Below are positions 1 to 9,633 of a stretch of 64,000 bases of DNA, piece by piece. The position numbers and the translations under genes are program-made. The notes under the pieces were generated by a model. The model was not told the origin of the DNA. It made no database searches and was given only the letters and a program-made list of their open reading frames with translations. How positions within the stretch are numbered: position 1 is the first letter of the stretch; each line of letters opens with the position of its first letter. This DNA comes from Acidiphilium iwatense (GTDB taxonomy: Bacteria; Pseudomonadota; Alphaproteobacteria; Acetobacterales; Acetobacteraceae): positions 186,001 to 250,000 of the forward strand of contig NZ_JAKGBZ010000001.1 of NCBI RefSeq assembly GCF_021556475.1. The letters are read 5' to 3'.

Positions 1-123
1 ACCGGGCGGCGACTAATGTACCGTCATTTATAGAAACATTAAAGCGAGGTCACGGGACGGTTTGCGCTTGCCGATCCGGCGCGTCCTCCGCCATGGTGCG
101 GGGTGAATAACCAGGAGATGACG

Positions 124-1668
124 ATGGCCGATCCACGCTATGTTCCGTTTCCCGACAGCCACCACGAGGCGCCGCGCAATGCGCGCCGCATCGGCAGGCT
201 CGACGATGGCGAGCGCGTGGAGGCAAGCGTCTATGTGAAGCCACGGCCGGCAACGGCGGGGCTAGACTCGCATGAGGCGGTGCTGGAAGATCGCGCGCGG
301 CGTCACGCGCCGGATATCGACAGGATCAGGCATTTCGCGGCGGATCATGAATTTGACGTGATCGAGGCGGATGCGCGGCGCCGGCTGGTGCGGCTTTCCG
401 GCACGGCGGGGGCGATGCGCGCGGCGTTCGGCGCCGAACTGCACTGGTTCGAGGGCGGGGGCGCGCGGTTCCGCGGCTATACCGGGGCGCTGCAGCTGCG
501 CGCGGATATCGCCGATATCGTGGAATCGGTGCTCGGGCTGGATACCAGGCCGGTGGCAAAGCCGCGCCTGCGGATAATGCTGCCGGCGCAGGCGGGGGCT
601 GCCTATCTGCCCAATCAGGTCGGCGGGTTCTACGGGATTCCGACCACGCCGACCGGTGCGGGCGAGTGCATCGCGATCATCGAACTGGGCGGCGGGTATC
701 ACCAGAGCGACATCACCGCCGCGTTCGGCGCGATGGGGCTGACGCCGCCAACCGTGGTCGCGGTGAGCGTGGACGGCGCGACCAATGCGCCCAGCACGGC
801 GAATTCGGCGGATGGCGAGGTCGGGCTGGACATTCAGGTGGCGGGCGGCATCGCGCCGGGGGCGAAGCTCGCGGTGTATTTCACGCCCAACAGCGATGCC
901 GGGTTCGCCGATGCGATCACCCGGGCCGCGACCGATGCGGTCAACAAGCCGTCGGTGATGTCGATCAGTTGGGGCGGCCCGGAATCGGGGTATTCCACGC
1001 AGGGCCGCACCACGCTGAACACCGCGTTGCAGGACGCGGCGAATGCCGGGGTGACGGTGACGGTCGCATCGGGCGACAATCTGGCGACCGACGGGGTTTC
1101 GGACGGCGCGGTGCATATCGATTTTCCGGCGGCGAGCCCCTATGTGGTCGGCTGCGGTGGCACCAGCATCACCGTGTTGGGCGGCGCGATCACCGCCGAG
1201 ACGGTATGGAACAGCGGTGCGAACGGCACCGGTGGCGGGATTTCCACCGTGTTCCCGGTGCCGTCGTTCCAGTCCGGGGTGAAACTGCCGGCGAATGTCA
1301 GTACCGGCGGCACCGGGCGCGGGGTGCCGGATGTCGCGGCCGATGCCGATCCGGCGACCGGGTTTCAGGTAATTGTCGATGGGCAGAATTTCGTCGCCGG
1401 CGGCACCAGCGCGGTCGCACCGCTCTGGGCCGGGTTTTTCGCCCTGGTCAATGCGGCGCGCGGATCGCGGCTGGGGTTCGTGAACCCGGCGCTCTATGCG
1501 AACGCGGCGGGGTTCCGGGAAATCACCACCGGCAATAACAAGCCGGCGGGATCGAACCTGGGTTACAGCGCGGGGCCGGGCTGGAATGCCTGCGCCGGGC
1601 TGGGCGCGATGCTCGGCGCGAAATTGTTTGCCGCGCTGAAGGCGGCGAAGGGCTCGCCGGTGGCGTGA
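124..1668 (+). CDS. S53 family peptidase (sedolisin/kumamolisin-like, with pro-domain)
   Basis: Serine-carboxyl peptidase of the S53 family, normally active at low pH after loss of its N-terminal propeptide. Residues about 7-150 look like the pro-kumamolisin activation domain. The catalytic domain follows, with the Glu/Asp pair spaced E-x3-D (E232 and D236, in DGEVGLD), an oxyanion-type Asp (D318, in SGDN) and the nucleophile in GTSAVAP (S429). No obvious signal peptide is visible, although family members are usually exported. The frame is open from a GTG at 103, but the ATG at 124 has a GGAG 6 nt upstream and is preferred. An acid protease would suit an acidophilic host; that is inference. 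Confidence 0.9.
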   Translation: MADPRYVPFPDSHHEAPRNARRIGRLDDGERVEASVYVKPRPATAGLDSHEAVLEDRARRHAPDIDRIRHFAADHEFDVIEADARRRLVRLSGTAGAMRAAFGAELHWFEGGGARFRGYTGALQLRADIADIVESVLGLDTRPVAKPRLRIMLPAQAGAAYLPNQVGGFYGIPTTPTGAGECIAIIELGGGYHQSDITAAFGAMGLTPPTVVAVSVDGATNAPSTANSADGEVGLDIQVAGGIAPGAKLAVYFTPNSDAGFADAITRAATDAVNKPSVMSISWGGPESGYSTQGRTTLNTALQDAANAGVTVTVASGDNLATDGVSDGAVHIDFPAASPYVVGCGGTSITVLGGAITAETVWNSGANGTGGGISTVFPVPSFQSGVKLPANVSTGGTGRGVPDVAADADPATGFQVIVDGQNFVAGGTSAVAPLWAGFFALVNAARGSRLGFVNPALYANAAGFREITTGNNKPAGSNLGYSAGPGWNACAGLGAMLGAKLFAALKAAKGSPVA

Positions 1669-1692
1669 CGCTCCGCGCGATGACATGACCCG

Positions 1693-1850
1693 TCATGGAT
1701 CGGCGTCATTGATTTGGATGGAGACGGGCATGCCGTGCAGCAGACCGAGCGGCGCGGCGGCGGCTTCGATATCGTCGGCGTGTTTGGACATGCTTCCCAG
1801 AAAAACGCAGTGCTCGTTGACAATTATCGGCGCGTGCGCTCTTTGATTAT
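1693..1850 (-). other. possible 3' fragment of an unknown gene
   Basis: A minus-strand frame ending at 1693 has host-like codon use (GC-rich third positions) and a protein-like ending (for example NEHCVFLGSMSK and VSIQINDADP). Upstream of about 1850 it dissolves into AT-rich DNA with no matching start. It may be the surviving 3' end of a gene cut by the AT-rich island. No family was recognised, and chance coding potential cannot be excluded. Confidence 0.2.
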
Positions 1851-1915
1851 AACGTTTTCTCTCCATTGGCTGAGCAGATGGGCTCAACTCGTCCACAACC
1901 CGCTTGAGAACAAAA

Positions 1916-2401
1916 ATGGACGACCCGCTTCTAACGCTCAAAACGCTCTCGAACAACACTCACTATATTCGCGATTTTTATTATCGGATGATTCTAGGAT
2001 TTACTGTTCTTTTAGATATTTATATTGTTGGTCTCCAGATTGTTGACGTTTTTGTTTTTATTGATTTTTAACCACTGAAAAAAATTCCAATTTATATTAC
2101 AAATTTAATTCTTTTTACTGTAATTCCAGTAACGTTCTACACAGCAAAGTATCTGTCAATAAGAAAAACTCGATATTATTTGATGTATAATATTTCTATA
2201 TATGCAATTTTTTCCATTTCATTTATGGCATGCTATGTACATGCTATTGGTAATATTTTGGAAACCTTGCCTGCCGGCCCATTTCGTCTAGCATTCACTT
2301 ATCAATATTTCTTTGGCGTGCTGTGCTGCAGCATAAATGCGATGTATGCTTTTTCAAAGAAATATATTTATTTTCTTCCTAACTCTATGCGTAATAAATG
2401 A
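1916..2401 (+). pseudogene. broken gene for a small multi-pass membrane protein (in-frame TAA)
   Basis: One continuous frame from an ATG at 1916 to the TAA ending at 2401 would encode about 160 residues, interrupted only by a TAA at 2069-2071. Both halves are hydrophobic: segments such as MILGFTVLLDIYIVGLQIV before the stop, and LILFTVIPVTFY, IYAIFSISFMACYV and FFGVLCCSINAMYAF after it, suggest about four membrane helices. The second half could restart at TTG 2180 or ATG 2183. The DNA is far more AT-rich than everything around it and uses AT-ending codons, which points to foreign origin. The family is not recognised. The stop may be a decay mutation, or the two halves may be expressed separately. 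Confidence 0.55.
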
Positions 2402-2589
2402 TAATTTCTGTGCGTCGGATTCAACCGCCGTAGGCTACGCTCAGTGATTTGGTGGCCTGATTGTCGGTTCAAGAACCTGACCGAAAAAGATAGTTGAGTG
2501 ATTTCAGTAGGTTGTGTTTCTGTCTGCTTTCCACAACGGACGGAAGCACGATGCCCTGGAAATCACTCGGCGGGCGGATTGCCGGCAGG

Positions 2590-2976
2590 TCAAGGGCGGG
2601 AGGAGAAACGCCGGCCGAACGGGACGAGGATCGAGAGGGCGGCGACGTAGAGAAACACCGTGACATAGAGCGCGGTGAAGACCCAGAGCGGAAAATTCCA
2701 GTAGATCAGGCGATCGACAAAATGCACGATCAGCGGCGGCGGCGATGCACTTCGGCCGGTCAGTTCGCTCTGCCAGAGGGTGAGGATGCAGGCGCGGCCG
2801 GCGAGCGCCTGGCCGGCGACGATCGCCATCAGGGCGAGGTGCAGCAGGCGGAGCCAGGCGATGCGGACGATGCGCCAGCCGAGCCACGCACCGAGCGGGA
2901 TGACGACGAGGAAAGCGACGTTGAACGCGATGACGACGAGGTGGAGTGCCAGGACCGCTTCGGCGAGAGCAATCAT
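2590..2976 (-). CDS. DUF2784 family membrane protein
   Basis: A 128-residue protein with about four hydrophobic segments (near residues 3-30, 38-62, 80-103 and 104-120) and charged loops. The N-terminal pattern with HLVVIAFNVAFLVV and the size match DUF2784, a family of unknown function. It is divergent from the flavoprotein gene, with its ATG only about 25 nt from that gene's likely TTG start, so the two probably share a very compact control region. The C-terminus is Arg-rich (FGRRFSSRP). Confidence 0.7.
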   Translation of the reverse strand: MIALAEAVLALHLVVIAFNVAFLVVIPLGAWLGWRIVRIAWLRLLHLALMAIVAGQALAGRACILTLWQSELTGRSASPPPLIVHFVDRLIYWNFPLWVFTALYVTVFLYVAALSILVPFGRRFSSRP

Positions 2977-3002
2977 GGCGGGACAGTAGGACGGGGGTTC
3001 GG

Positions 3003-4175
3003 TTGCGGCAATTCGACGTGGTGGTTCTGGGCGCGGGTGCGGCGGGGTTGATGTGCGCCATTGTGGCGGGGCGGCGCGGCCGGCGCGTGCTGGTGCTCGA
3101 TCATGCCGATGAGCCGGGCAGAAAAATTTTGATTTCCGGTGGCGGGCGCTGCAATTTCACCAATATCCATACCGCGCCGGAGCGGTTCTTTTCGGCCAAT
3201 CCGCATTTCTGCAAATCCGCCCTGTCGCGCTACACGCCACGGGATTTTCTGGATCTGGTCGAGAAGCACGGCATCGCGTGGCACGAAAAGACGCTGGGGC
3301 AATTGTTCTGCGACGGTTCGGCGCGGGCGATCGTGGCGATGCTTCTGGCGGAATGCGAGGCGGCGGGCGTAAAAATCCAGTTGGGCTGCCGCATCGCGGA
3401 GGTGACGCGGACCGAGCGGTTCCGGGTCGAGACCGATACGGGAGCGATCGCGGCAGAGTCTGTGGTGCTGGCGACGGGAGGCTTGTCGATCCCGAAACTG
3501 GGGGCGACCGGGCTGGCACATGATATCGCCGTGCGGTTCGGGTTACGGCTGATCGGGATCAGGCCAGGGCTGGTGCCGCTGAGCTTCGCGGCCGCCGATC
3601 TCGCGCGCACCCAGAAGCTGGCGGGTGTGTCGCTGCCGGTGGACGTGCGGTGCGGAGCGAAAAAATTTCGCGAAGCGATGCTGTTCACCCATCGGGGGAT
3701 TTCCGGGCCGGCGATTTTGCAAATTTCGTCGGTGTGGCGGGACGGGGTGCCGATCATGCTCGATCTGCTGCCGGATGAAGCCGCCGGGTTTCTGCAGGCG
3801 CGGAAACGCGCGCGGCCAGGCGTTTCAGCGCGTACGGTGCTGGCGGAGGTGCTGCCGCAACGGATGGCGGACGTGTTTCTGCCGGACGAGTTGTCAGCGG
3901 GCCGGATCGGCGCACAACCGGACCGGGCGCTGATGGCATTGGGATCGGCGTTGAAGTCGTGGCAGGTTACCCCCGCCGGCAGCGAAGGCTATGCGAAGGC
4001 CGAAGTGACGCTGGGCGGGGTCGATACGGCTTGCCTGTCCTCCCGGACCATGGAGGCGCGCAGCGCAAAAGGGCTGTTCGTGATCGGCGAGGCGGTGGAT
4101 GTGACCGGCTGGCTCGGCGGATATAATTTTCAATGGGCCTGGGCGAGCGGCTGGTGCGCCGGGTGCGTGGCCTGA
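3003..4175 (+). CDS. BaiN/HI0933-like NAD(P)/FAD-dependent flavoprotein
   Basis: About 390 residues. The N-terminus carries a Rossmann dinucleotide fold (VVLGAGAAGLMCA) followed by the signature of this family, GRKILISGGGRCNFTN, and the C-terminus has the second FAD contact (GLFVIGEAVDVTGWLGGYN). Members are flavin reductases of largely unknown substrate, related to the bile-acid enzyme BaiN. The frame is open back to 2946, but that start would lie inside the divergent DUF2784 gene. The TTG at 3003 with a G-rich stretch just upstream fits the beginning of the conserved fold much better. Start choice is inferred. Confidence 0.85.
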   Translation: MRQFDVVVLGAGAAGLMCAIVAGRRGRRVLVLDHADEPGRKILISGGGRCNFTNIHTAPERFFSANPHFCKSALSRYTPRDFLDLVEKHGIAWHEKTLGQLFCDGSARAIVAMLLAECEAAGVKIQLGCRIAEVTRTERFRVETDTGAIAAESVVLATGGLSIPKLGATGLAHDIAVRFGLRLIGIRPGLVPLSFAAADLARTQKLAGVSLPVDVRCGAKKFREAMLFTHRGISGPAILQISSVWRDGVPIMLDLLPDEAAGFLQARKRARPGVSARTVLAEVLPQRMADVFLPDELSAGRIGAQPDRALMALGSALKSWQVTPAGSEGYAKAEVTLGGVDTACLSSRTMEARSAKGLFVIGEAVDVTGWLGGYNFQWAWASGWCAGCVA

Positions 4176-4194
4176 ACCGGAAGGGAGCAGAAGA

Positions 4195-4515
4195 ATGGAT
4201 CGCGACGAGCTTACGAGATGGGCGCTGGCCAATGGCTGGCAGATGATCGGCGGGCACCCGAGCCTGACCAAGCCATCCGCGCCGAAAGAGGCGATCGTGC
4301 GGATGGTGTTCAAGGCGACCCTGGTGAATGTGGAGGCAAAGAAGCCGGCGGGCAAGTGGGAAAAGGTGTCCGGCGCGCCCTACGGGCAGATCGCGCCCGA
4401 TGAGGAGAGCGGATTGCCGCGCGGCCTGGGGTTCACCAGCCTGCAAGGGTTTCGGATGCTGATGGAGGATAACAAGGACCGCGCCGTGTTCGCCAAATTC
4501 ACCGGGAAGGCGTGA
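4195..4515 (+). CDS. small conserved-looking protein of unknown function
   Basis: 106 residues, 19 nt after the flavoprotein gene and with AAGGGAGCAGAAG just upstream, so probably co-transcribed. The product is mixed charged/hydrophobic (LTRWALANGWQMIGGHPSL) with no membrane segment or signal peptide. No family was recognised. Codon use resembles its neighbours, which supports a real gene. Confidence 0.65.
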   Translation: MDRDELTRWALANGWQMIGGHPSLTKPSAPKEAIVRMVFKATLVNVEAKKPAGKWEKVSGAPYGQIAPDEESGLPRGLGFTSLQGFRMLMEDNKDRAVFAKFTGKA

Positions 4516-4859
4516 GCGCTAGCCCTCGACCGTCGCATTACCTCCCCTGCCAAACGCATCTTCGGGTATCGCGGCTGCAAACAATTGCAGCCCTTCTGAA
4601 ATGATCAAGTCGGTTCGAAATTCTTATCGACCGTCAGTTGTCCGCGATTTATCGGACGGCGATCGGAAGCGGTCAATTGCTGGATCAAGGTCGAGAGGGG
4701 CCGCGGTCCGCCACCATGCGCCGTGGCAATCGCACTCGAAGCCAAACGCGCAATGGGCGTTATCGTTCTCAATTCGGGGAGCGTGCGCCCTTCGACGGCT
4801 CCGAACAGGAGCGGGTCGAGTTTCCATGCCCGGCGTCCGGGGTCAGGCCGTCGGCATGG
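4516..4859. other. intergenic stretch without a convincing gene; contains hairpins
   Basis: 344 bases between convergent genes. The only clear structure is a perfect 8-bp stem with a 4-nt loop at 4573-4592 (GGCTGCAA / TTGCAGCC), followed on the plus strand by CTTCTG without a T-run, and a weaker GTCCG/CGGAC stem near 4642-4660. The first may end transcription of the upstream gene. Frames reading through here on either strand look like GC-rich shadows. Confidence 0.4.
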
Positions 4860-5405
4860 TTAGATGCCCTCCCCCAAGGGTTTGTCGAACGCCTTGGCGG
4901 CGATGGTGGTTTCTTCACCCAGTGCGTTTCGCGTCGCGATGACGTGTTCGATGAAGATGTGACCATCCACCCGCTTCGTCCAATGGCCCTTGCCGGTCAG
5001 CAAATAGCCGACATGCGGCCGGTCGGGCCCGTTGACGTCGATGCCCGGAGGAATGTCATCGAGGTCGATCATCAACTGCCAGTTGGTCGCGTGGGTGCCG
5101 TGGCCGCCGATCGTCCGCATTTTCCATTCGACCGGGACCCGCCCGCTGAGCGGTGTCATGCGCTCAATGCCGGTCGGCGATATGGGGGCCGTCTTGGTGG
5201 CGAAGAACTGGCCGCCGAAATCCTTTCGTTTAAGGTCGAGCTGGCCGCTGGAGTAGGTTTTCACCTTGGCAAAGATGATTTCGAGCGCCTGGTCGAACAA
5301 TTCGGGCCAATGCTTGACGACGGCATGGGGGGTCCGAAGCGGATTGTTCTGGATATCGGCGTCACAATCCTCCAGGGTGTAGGTTCCGCCGCGCACCTTT
5401 GGCAT
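4860..5405 (-). CDS. hypothetical protein
   Basis: 181 residues, soluble, with normal host codon use and a balanced composition (DIQNNPLRTPHAVVKHWPE, GYLLTGKGHWTKRVDGHIF). No signal peptide, membrane helix or known motif was recognised. It stands alone between a non-coding stretch and the GGDEF-EAL gene on the same strand. The function is unknown. Confidence 0.6.
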   Translation of the reverse strand: MPKVRGGTYTLEDCDADIQNNPLRTPHAVVKHWPELFDQALEIIFAKVKTYSSGQLDLKRKDFGGQFFATKTAPISPTGIERMTPLSGRVPVEWKMRTIGGHGTHATNWQLMIDLDDIPPGIDVNGPDRPHVGYLLTGKGHWTKRVDGHIFIEHVIATRNALGEETTIAAKAFDKPLGEGI

Positions 5406-5570
5406 CGTGTCTTGCCTCCCTCGCGAAGCAGCGCGGTGTTCTTCGGTTCGTCCCGCCCGGTCGGGCGAGGCTGCCGATCCGGCGCTTCACATGCAGACTA
5501 ACGCAGTTGCGCGCTGCCTGAAAGTGCTTTCTATTCCCGGTTGCCGGGCCGATACCAGCGGGTTGGCGCG

Positions 5571-5601
5571 CATGGATGGCTTCGCGTTGCTCGCCATGAC
5601 G
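5571..5601. repeat. degenerate copy of the ATTGCTTCG...GCAATGACG hairpin repeat
   Basis: Reads GGATGGCTTCGCGTTGCTCG followed by CCATGACG. It resembles three better copies at 27083, 31651 and 38664, all intergenic. This short interspersed palindrome type is common in alphaproteobacterial genomes. Confidence 0.45.
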
Positions 5602-5629
5602 ATCGAGGCGCGGGACGCTGGGGTGATCG

Positions 5630-8041
5630 TCAGGCGGTGATATTGGCGGTCCAGCGGTCGAGCCAGGATTGGGCGGGTTCGGGCCGGCCGAACAGATAGC
5701 CCTGCATCGCATCGCAGTCGCGCATGCGCAGGAAACTTGCCTGCGCCTCGGTCTCGACCCCTTCGGCGACCACCGAGAGGCCGAGATGGCGGGTCATCGC
5801 CAGGATCGCCTCGGCGAGGGTCGCGTCCCGCGCGCCGTCGGGCAGATGGCGGATGAAGCCGCGATCGATCTTGATCTCGGCGATCGGCAGGGATTGCAGA
5901 TAGCCGAGGCTGGAATAGCCGGTGCCGAAATCGTCGATCGAGAACCGCACGCCAAGGGACGCGAGCGCGCGCATTTTCGCGGCGGCCTCGTCGATCCGGT
6001 CGATCAGCAGGCTTTCGGTGATTTCGATCAGCAGATCGTGCGGGTCGACGCCGGTTTCGGCGAGAATGCGCTCGACATCGGGCACGAAAGCGGGATCGCG
6101 GAACTGGCGCGGGCTGACATTGATCGCGATGCGCAGCCGCCGCCCCTGCCGCGCCTGGGCGGCGATGATGCGGCAGACCGCGCGCAGCATCCATCGGCCC
6201 ATGGCGAGCACCACGCCGGTCTGCTCGGCGATCGGGATGAACTCGCCCGGCAGGACGATGGTGCCGTCGGCACGGCGCAGGCGGATCAGCGCCTCGGCGC
6301 CGGTGACGTCGTTCGCCCGTCCGACCTGGGGTTGCAGCCAGACCTCGAAACGGTCATGATCGAGCGCCTCGCGCAGCGCCTGTTCGATCGCGTGGCGATG
6401 GGCGACGCGATCCTGCATCGCCGGTTCGAAGAACGCGACGCTGACCGAATCCGACGCCTTGGCCTGATACATCGCGATATCGGCCTGGCGCAGGATATCG
6501 TCGATGCCGGAAGCGTCCTGCGGGAACAGCGCGATGCCGATGCTCGCGGTCACGTAGCATTCATGGGTCACGGCGTGGATCGGCGGGGCGAGGGCGGCGC
6601 GCAGTTTCTCGGCGAGTTCATGGGCGATTTCCGCCGCGCGGTCCGCCGTGTCGGCAAGCCGGGCGAGCAGGACGACGAATTCGTCGCCGCCGAGGCGCGC
6701 GACGATATCCGAGGCGCGCAGCGCGGCTTGCAGCCGGCGGCCGACCTGGTCGAGCACGATGTCGCCGATCGAATGGCCGTGCAGGTCGTTGATCGCCTTG
6801 AAACCGTCGAGGTCGATGAACAGCAGGGCGCCGGCCAGGCCGGAGTCCCGCGCCGTCGCGATTTCGGTTTGCAGGCGCAGCCGCAGCGCGGCGCGGTTCG
6901 GCAGGCCGGTCAGCGGATCGAAATAGGCGAGGCGTTGGATATCCTCGTCGGCCTGGTGCTTTTCCGTGATGTCGACCCAGGCGCCGACGATGCGCGCCGT
7001 GCGCCCGTCTGCATCGCGGATCGCGGTCAGCTCGTCGCGCACCCAGCGATAGACGCCGTCGCGGCGCCTGAACCGATAGCGGTGAACGATGGTGTCCTGG
7101 GTCAGCAGGCGACGGCTTTCGGCAAGGGCGGCGGGCCGGTCGGCGGGGTGGACGTTGTCGGTCCACCAATCGGCGCCGAGCGCCGCGTCCGGCCTGTAGC
7201 CGAACAGGCGCTCGATATTGGCGCTGATCTCGGCGAACTTGAACGATGCCGGATCGGCCTCGCCGTTCGGGCTTTCCATCGCGTAGATGACGGTGGAACT
7301 CGCTTCGAGCAGGCGGGCGAGCCGCTGTTCGCTGGAATGCAGGGCGGCGCGGGCGGAATCGCGCGCGGCGCGGTCGCGCAGGGTGCGGATGCCGTAGGCG
7401 AGATCGGCGGCGAGCTCGGCCAGCAGCCGGATCTCCTCGGCGTCGAAGCCGCGGTACGGGGCACCGCCGGCGGGTTTCCGGCCGGTCGCGTACAGGGTGA
7501 GGGCGCCGAACGCGGCGCCTGCCTCGCCGCGCAAGGGGAGCGCGATGCAGGCGGTGTAGCCGGCGCGCCTTGCAGTATCGCGCCAGGGCTCCATGCGGGG
7601 ATCGTGTTCGAGATCGTCGATCGTGACGACACGGCCTTCGCGCACGGCGGTTCCGGTCGGGCCCCTGCCATGGGGATTGTCCGCCCAGGAGAGCGGCAGG
7701 GATTCCAGCCGGTCGAGCCCGATGCCGGCTTTCGCCACCGGCCGCAAAGCCGCCTCGGCACCGGATTCCGCCATGCCGACCCAGGCCGCGCTGTAGCGGC
7801 CGACATCGACGGCGAGGCGGCAGATCGCGGCGGTCAGCTCCGCTTCGCTTGCGGCGCGGGCCAGGGCCTGGTTGCAGCCGATCAGGGTCTGCAGGGCCCG
7901 GTTGGTCCGGTCGAGCAGCGCGTTCGACCGGGCCAGCGCATCCTCCACGGGACCGGCCGGGTCCTCATGCCGCCGAATCGCCTCGCTCCCGAGCGGCTCG
8001 ATCAATGAATTTTCGCTGCCGTCACCCACCACTTCACCCAA
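5630..8041 (-). CDS. GAF-PAS-GGDEF-EAL cyclic-di-GMP signalling protein
   Basis: 803 residues, predicted to make and/or break cyclic-di-GMP. Domain order: a GAF-type sensor at about residues 65-210, a PAS domain with PAC tail at about 235-360 (YRWVRDELTAIRDADGR), GGDEF at about 370-530 with an intact GGDEF motif at 451-455, and EAL at about 545-790. The EAL domain keeps EALIR (583-587), ITESLLID and DDFGTGYSSL with a following KIDRGFI, so both catalytic domains look active on paper. No transmembrane segment is visible, so it is probably a cytosolic sensor. Whether synthesis or hydrolysis dominates cannot be told from sequence. Confidence 0.93.
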   Translation of the reverse strand: MGEVVGDGSENSLIEPLGSEAIRRHEDPAGPVEDALARSNALLDRTNRALQTLIGCNQALARAASEAELTAAICRLAVDVGRYSAAWVGMAESGAEAALRPVAKAGIGLDRLESLPLSWADNPHGRGPTGTAVREGRVVTIDDLEHDPRMEPWRDTARRAGYTACIALPLRGEAGAAFGALTLYATGRKPAGGAPYRGFDAEEIRLLAELAADLAYGIRTLRDRAARDSARAALHSSEQRLARLLEASSTVIYAMESPNGEADPASFKFAEISANIERLFGYRPDAALGADWWTDNVHPADRPAALAESRRLLTQDTIVHRYRFRRRDGVYRWVRDELTAIRDADGRTARIVGAWVDITEKHQADEDIQRLAYFDPLTGLPNRAALRLRLQTEIATARDSGLAGALLFIDLDGFKAINDLHGHSIGDIVLDQVGRRLQAALRASDIVARLGGDEFVVLLARLADTADRAAEIAHELAEKLRAALAPPIHAVTHECYVTASIGIALFPQDASGIDDILRQADIAMYQAKASDSVSVAFFEPAMQDRVAHRHAIEQALREALDHDRFEVWLQPQVGRANDVTGAEALIRLRRADGTIVLPGEFIPIAEQTGVVLAMGRWMLRAVCRIIAAQARQGRRLRIAINVSPRQFRDPAFVPDVERILAETGVDPHDLLIEITESLLIDRIDEAAAKMRALASLGVRFSIDDFGTGYSSLGYLQSLPIAEIKIDRGFIRHLPDGARDATLAEAILAMTRHLGLSVVAEGVETEAQASFLRMRDCDAMQGYLFGRPEPAQSWLDRWTANITA

Positions 8042-8250
8042 TCACGACGCTCCGTGCGACGTTCGGCCAATCCTATGAAGGGAGACGGTTAATAGATAAC
8101 TAAGACTGAAAGTAAAAAAATTTAGACATATCAAGGCTGTGGGGGCGAGGCTTGACCGGGGAGGCGGGTTGGGGCAGATCTCCGCCCTCTCGATCCGCCG
8201 CGCTGCGAGTTTCGCACCGCGGCGCGTTTTGCGTTTGAGGAGCCATAGCG

Positions 8251-9624
8251 ATGTTCGACGCCCTTTCGGGCAAACTGGGCGATGTGTTCGACCGGCTGCG
8301 CCGGCGCGGCGCGCTGTCCGAGACCGACGTGATCGAAGCGATGCGCGATATTCGTCTCGCGCTGCTCGAAGCCGACGTCGCTCTGCCCGTGGTGCGCGAT
8401 TTCATCGCGAAGGTGCGGCTGCAGGCGGTGGGCGCCGAGGTCCTGAAATCGGTCTCGCCCGGCCAGCAGGTCGTCAAGATCGTCAACGACGCGCTGATCG
8501 AGGCGCTGGGCGGCGCTGGCGCGGTGCCGCTGAATTTGAACGCGGCATCGCCGATCCCGTTCCTGATGGTGGGCTTGCAGGGCTCGGGCAAGACCACGAC
8601 TTCCGGCAAGATCGCCCTGTTCCTCAAGGACAAGCAGCGCAAGAAGGTGCTGCTGGCGAGCCTGGATACCCAACGGCCGGCGGCGCAGTTGCAACTGGCG
8701 CAGTTGGCGGAACGTGCCGGGGTGGCGTCGTTACCGATTATCGCCGATGAGGGGCCGGTGCAGATTGCCCGTCGCGCGATGGATACCGGGCGGCGCGAAG
8801 TTTTCGATGTCGTGATCCTGGACACCGCCGGACGGTTGGCGATCGATGAAGCGCTGATGGACGAGGTCAAGGCGATCCGCGCCGCGACCGAGCCGGCGGA
8901 GACGCTGCTGGTCGTCGATGCGATGACCGGGCAGGACGCGGTGGCGACCGCGAGCGCGTTCAACGAGGCGGTGAGCGTCACCGGCATCGTGATGACGCGG
9001 CTCGACGGCGATGCGCGCGGCGGTGCGGCGCTGTCGATGCGGGCGGTGACCGGCGCGCCGATCAAGCTGATGGGCATGGGCGAGAAGCTCGATGCGCTGG
9101 AGCCGTTCCACCCCGAGCGGATCGCCGGGCGCATTCTGGGCATGGGCGATATCGTTTCGCTCGTCGAGCGGGCTTCGGAGAATGTTGACCAGGAGAAGGC
9201 GGAAAAGCTCGCGGCCAGGATGGCGCGCGGAAAATTCGACCTGGAAGACTACGCTGAACAGCTCAAGCAGATCACCAAGATGGGCTCGCTGTCCGGGATT
9301 CTCGGCATGTTGCCGGGGGTGGGCAAGATCAAGCAGCAGCTCGCCGATGCCGATCTCGATACCTCGATATTGAAGCGGCAGGCGGCGATTATTTCCTCGA
9401 TGACCCGCGCCGAGCGGCGCAATCCCGACCTGATGAAGGCGAGCCGCAAGAAGCGCGTCGCCGCCGGGTCGGGGACTTCGGTGCAGGAGGTCAACCGGCT
9501 GCTCAAGCAGTTCGACCAGATGAAGGATATGATGAAACGCGCGCAGAAGCTCGGCCAGAAGGGTTTGGCGCGGGGTGGACTGGCCGCGCTGATGCCGCAA
9601 GGCGGCGGACGCCGCCCGTTTTGA
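8251..9624 (+). CDS. ffh: signal recognition particle protein Ffh (SRP54)
   Basis: 457 residues. SRP GTPase that binds signal sequences and 4.5S RNA and hands ribosomes to FtsY. The N domain is followed by the GTPase G domain with the P-loop GSGKTT at 111-116, DTQRPAA, DTAGR and TRLDGDARGGAALS; the methionine-rich M domain follows (ITKMGSLSGILGMLPG, SMTRAERRNPDLMK). A GAGGAG lies 8-13 nt before the ATG. It heads the conserved ffh-rpsP-rimM-trmD-rplS run. The last codons are imperfectly repeated just downstream (see 9634-9656). Confidence 0.97.
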   Translation: MFDALSGKLGDVFDRLRRRGALSETDVIEAMRDIRLALLEADVALPVVRDFIAKVRLQAVGAEVLKSVSPGQQVVKIVNDALIEALGGAGAVPLNLNAASPIPFLMVGLQGSGKTTTSGKIALFLKDKQRKKVLLASLDTQRPAAQLQLAQLAERAGVASLPIIADEGPVQIARRAMDTGRREVFDVVILDTAGRLAIDEALMDEVKAIRAATEPAETLLVVDAMTGQDAVATASAFNEAVSVTGIVMTRLDGDARGGAALSMRAVTGAPIKLMGMGEKLDALEPFHPERIAGRILGMGDIVSLVERASENVDQEKAEKLAARMARGKFDLEDYAEQLKQITKMGSLSGILGMLPGVGKIKQQLADADLDTSILKRQAAIISSMTRAERRNPDLMKASRKKRVAAGSGTSVQEVNRLLKQFDQMKDMMKRAQKLGQKGLARGGLAALMPQGGGRRPF

Positions 9625-9633
9625 CGCAAGGAT

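Noticed and set aside
1714..2046. 110-codon plus-strand frame at the left edge of the AT-rich island
   Set aside because: It spans the composition boundary with mixed codon use and has no ribosome-binding site; the overlapping 1916-2401 frame has coherent membrane segments.
4638..5501. 287-codon plus-strand frame overlapping the unknown gene at 4860-5405
   Set aside because: The minus-strand frame has a more natural composition and a clean ATG; the plus frame looks like its shadow running into non-coding DNA.
5669..8008. 779-codon open frame on the plus strand opposite the GGDEF-EAL gene
   Set aside because: Antisense shadow with biased composition; the minus-strand gene has intact domains across the whole interval.
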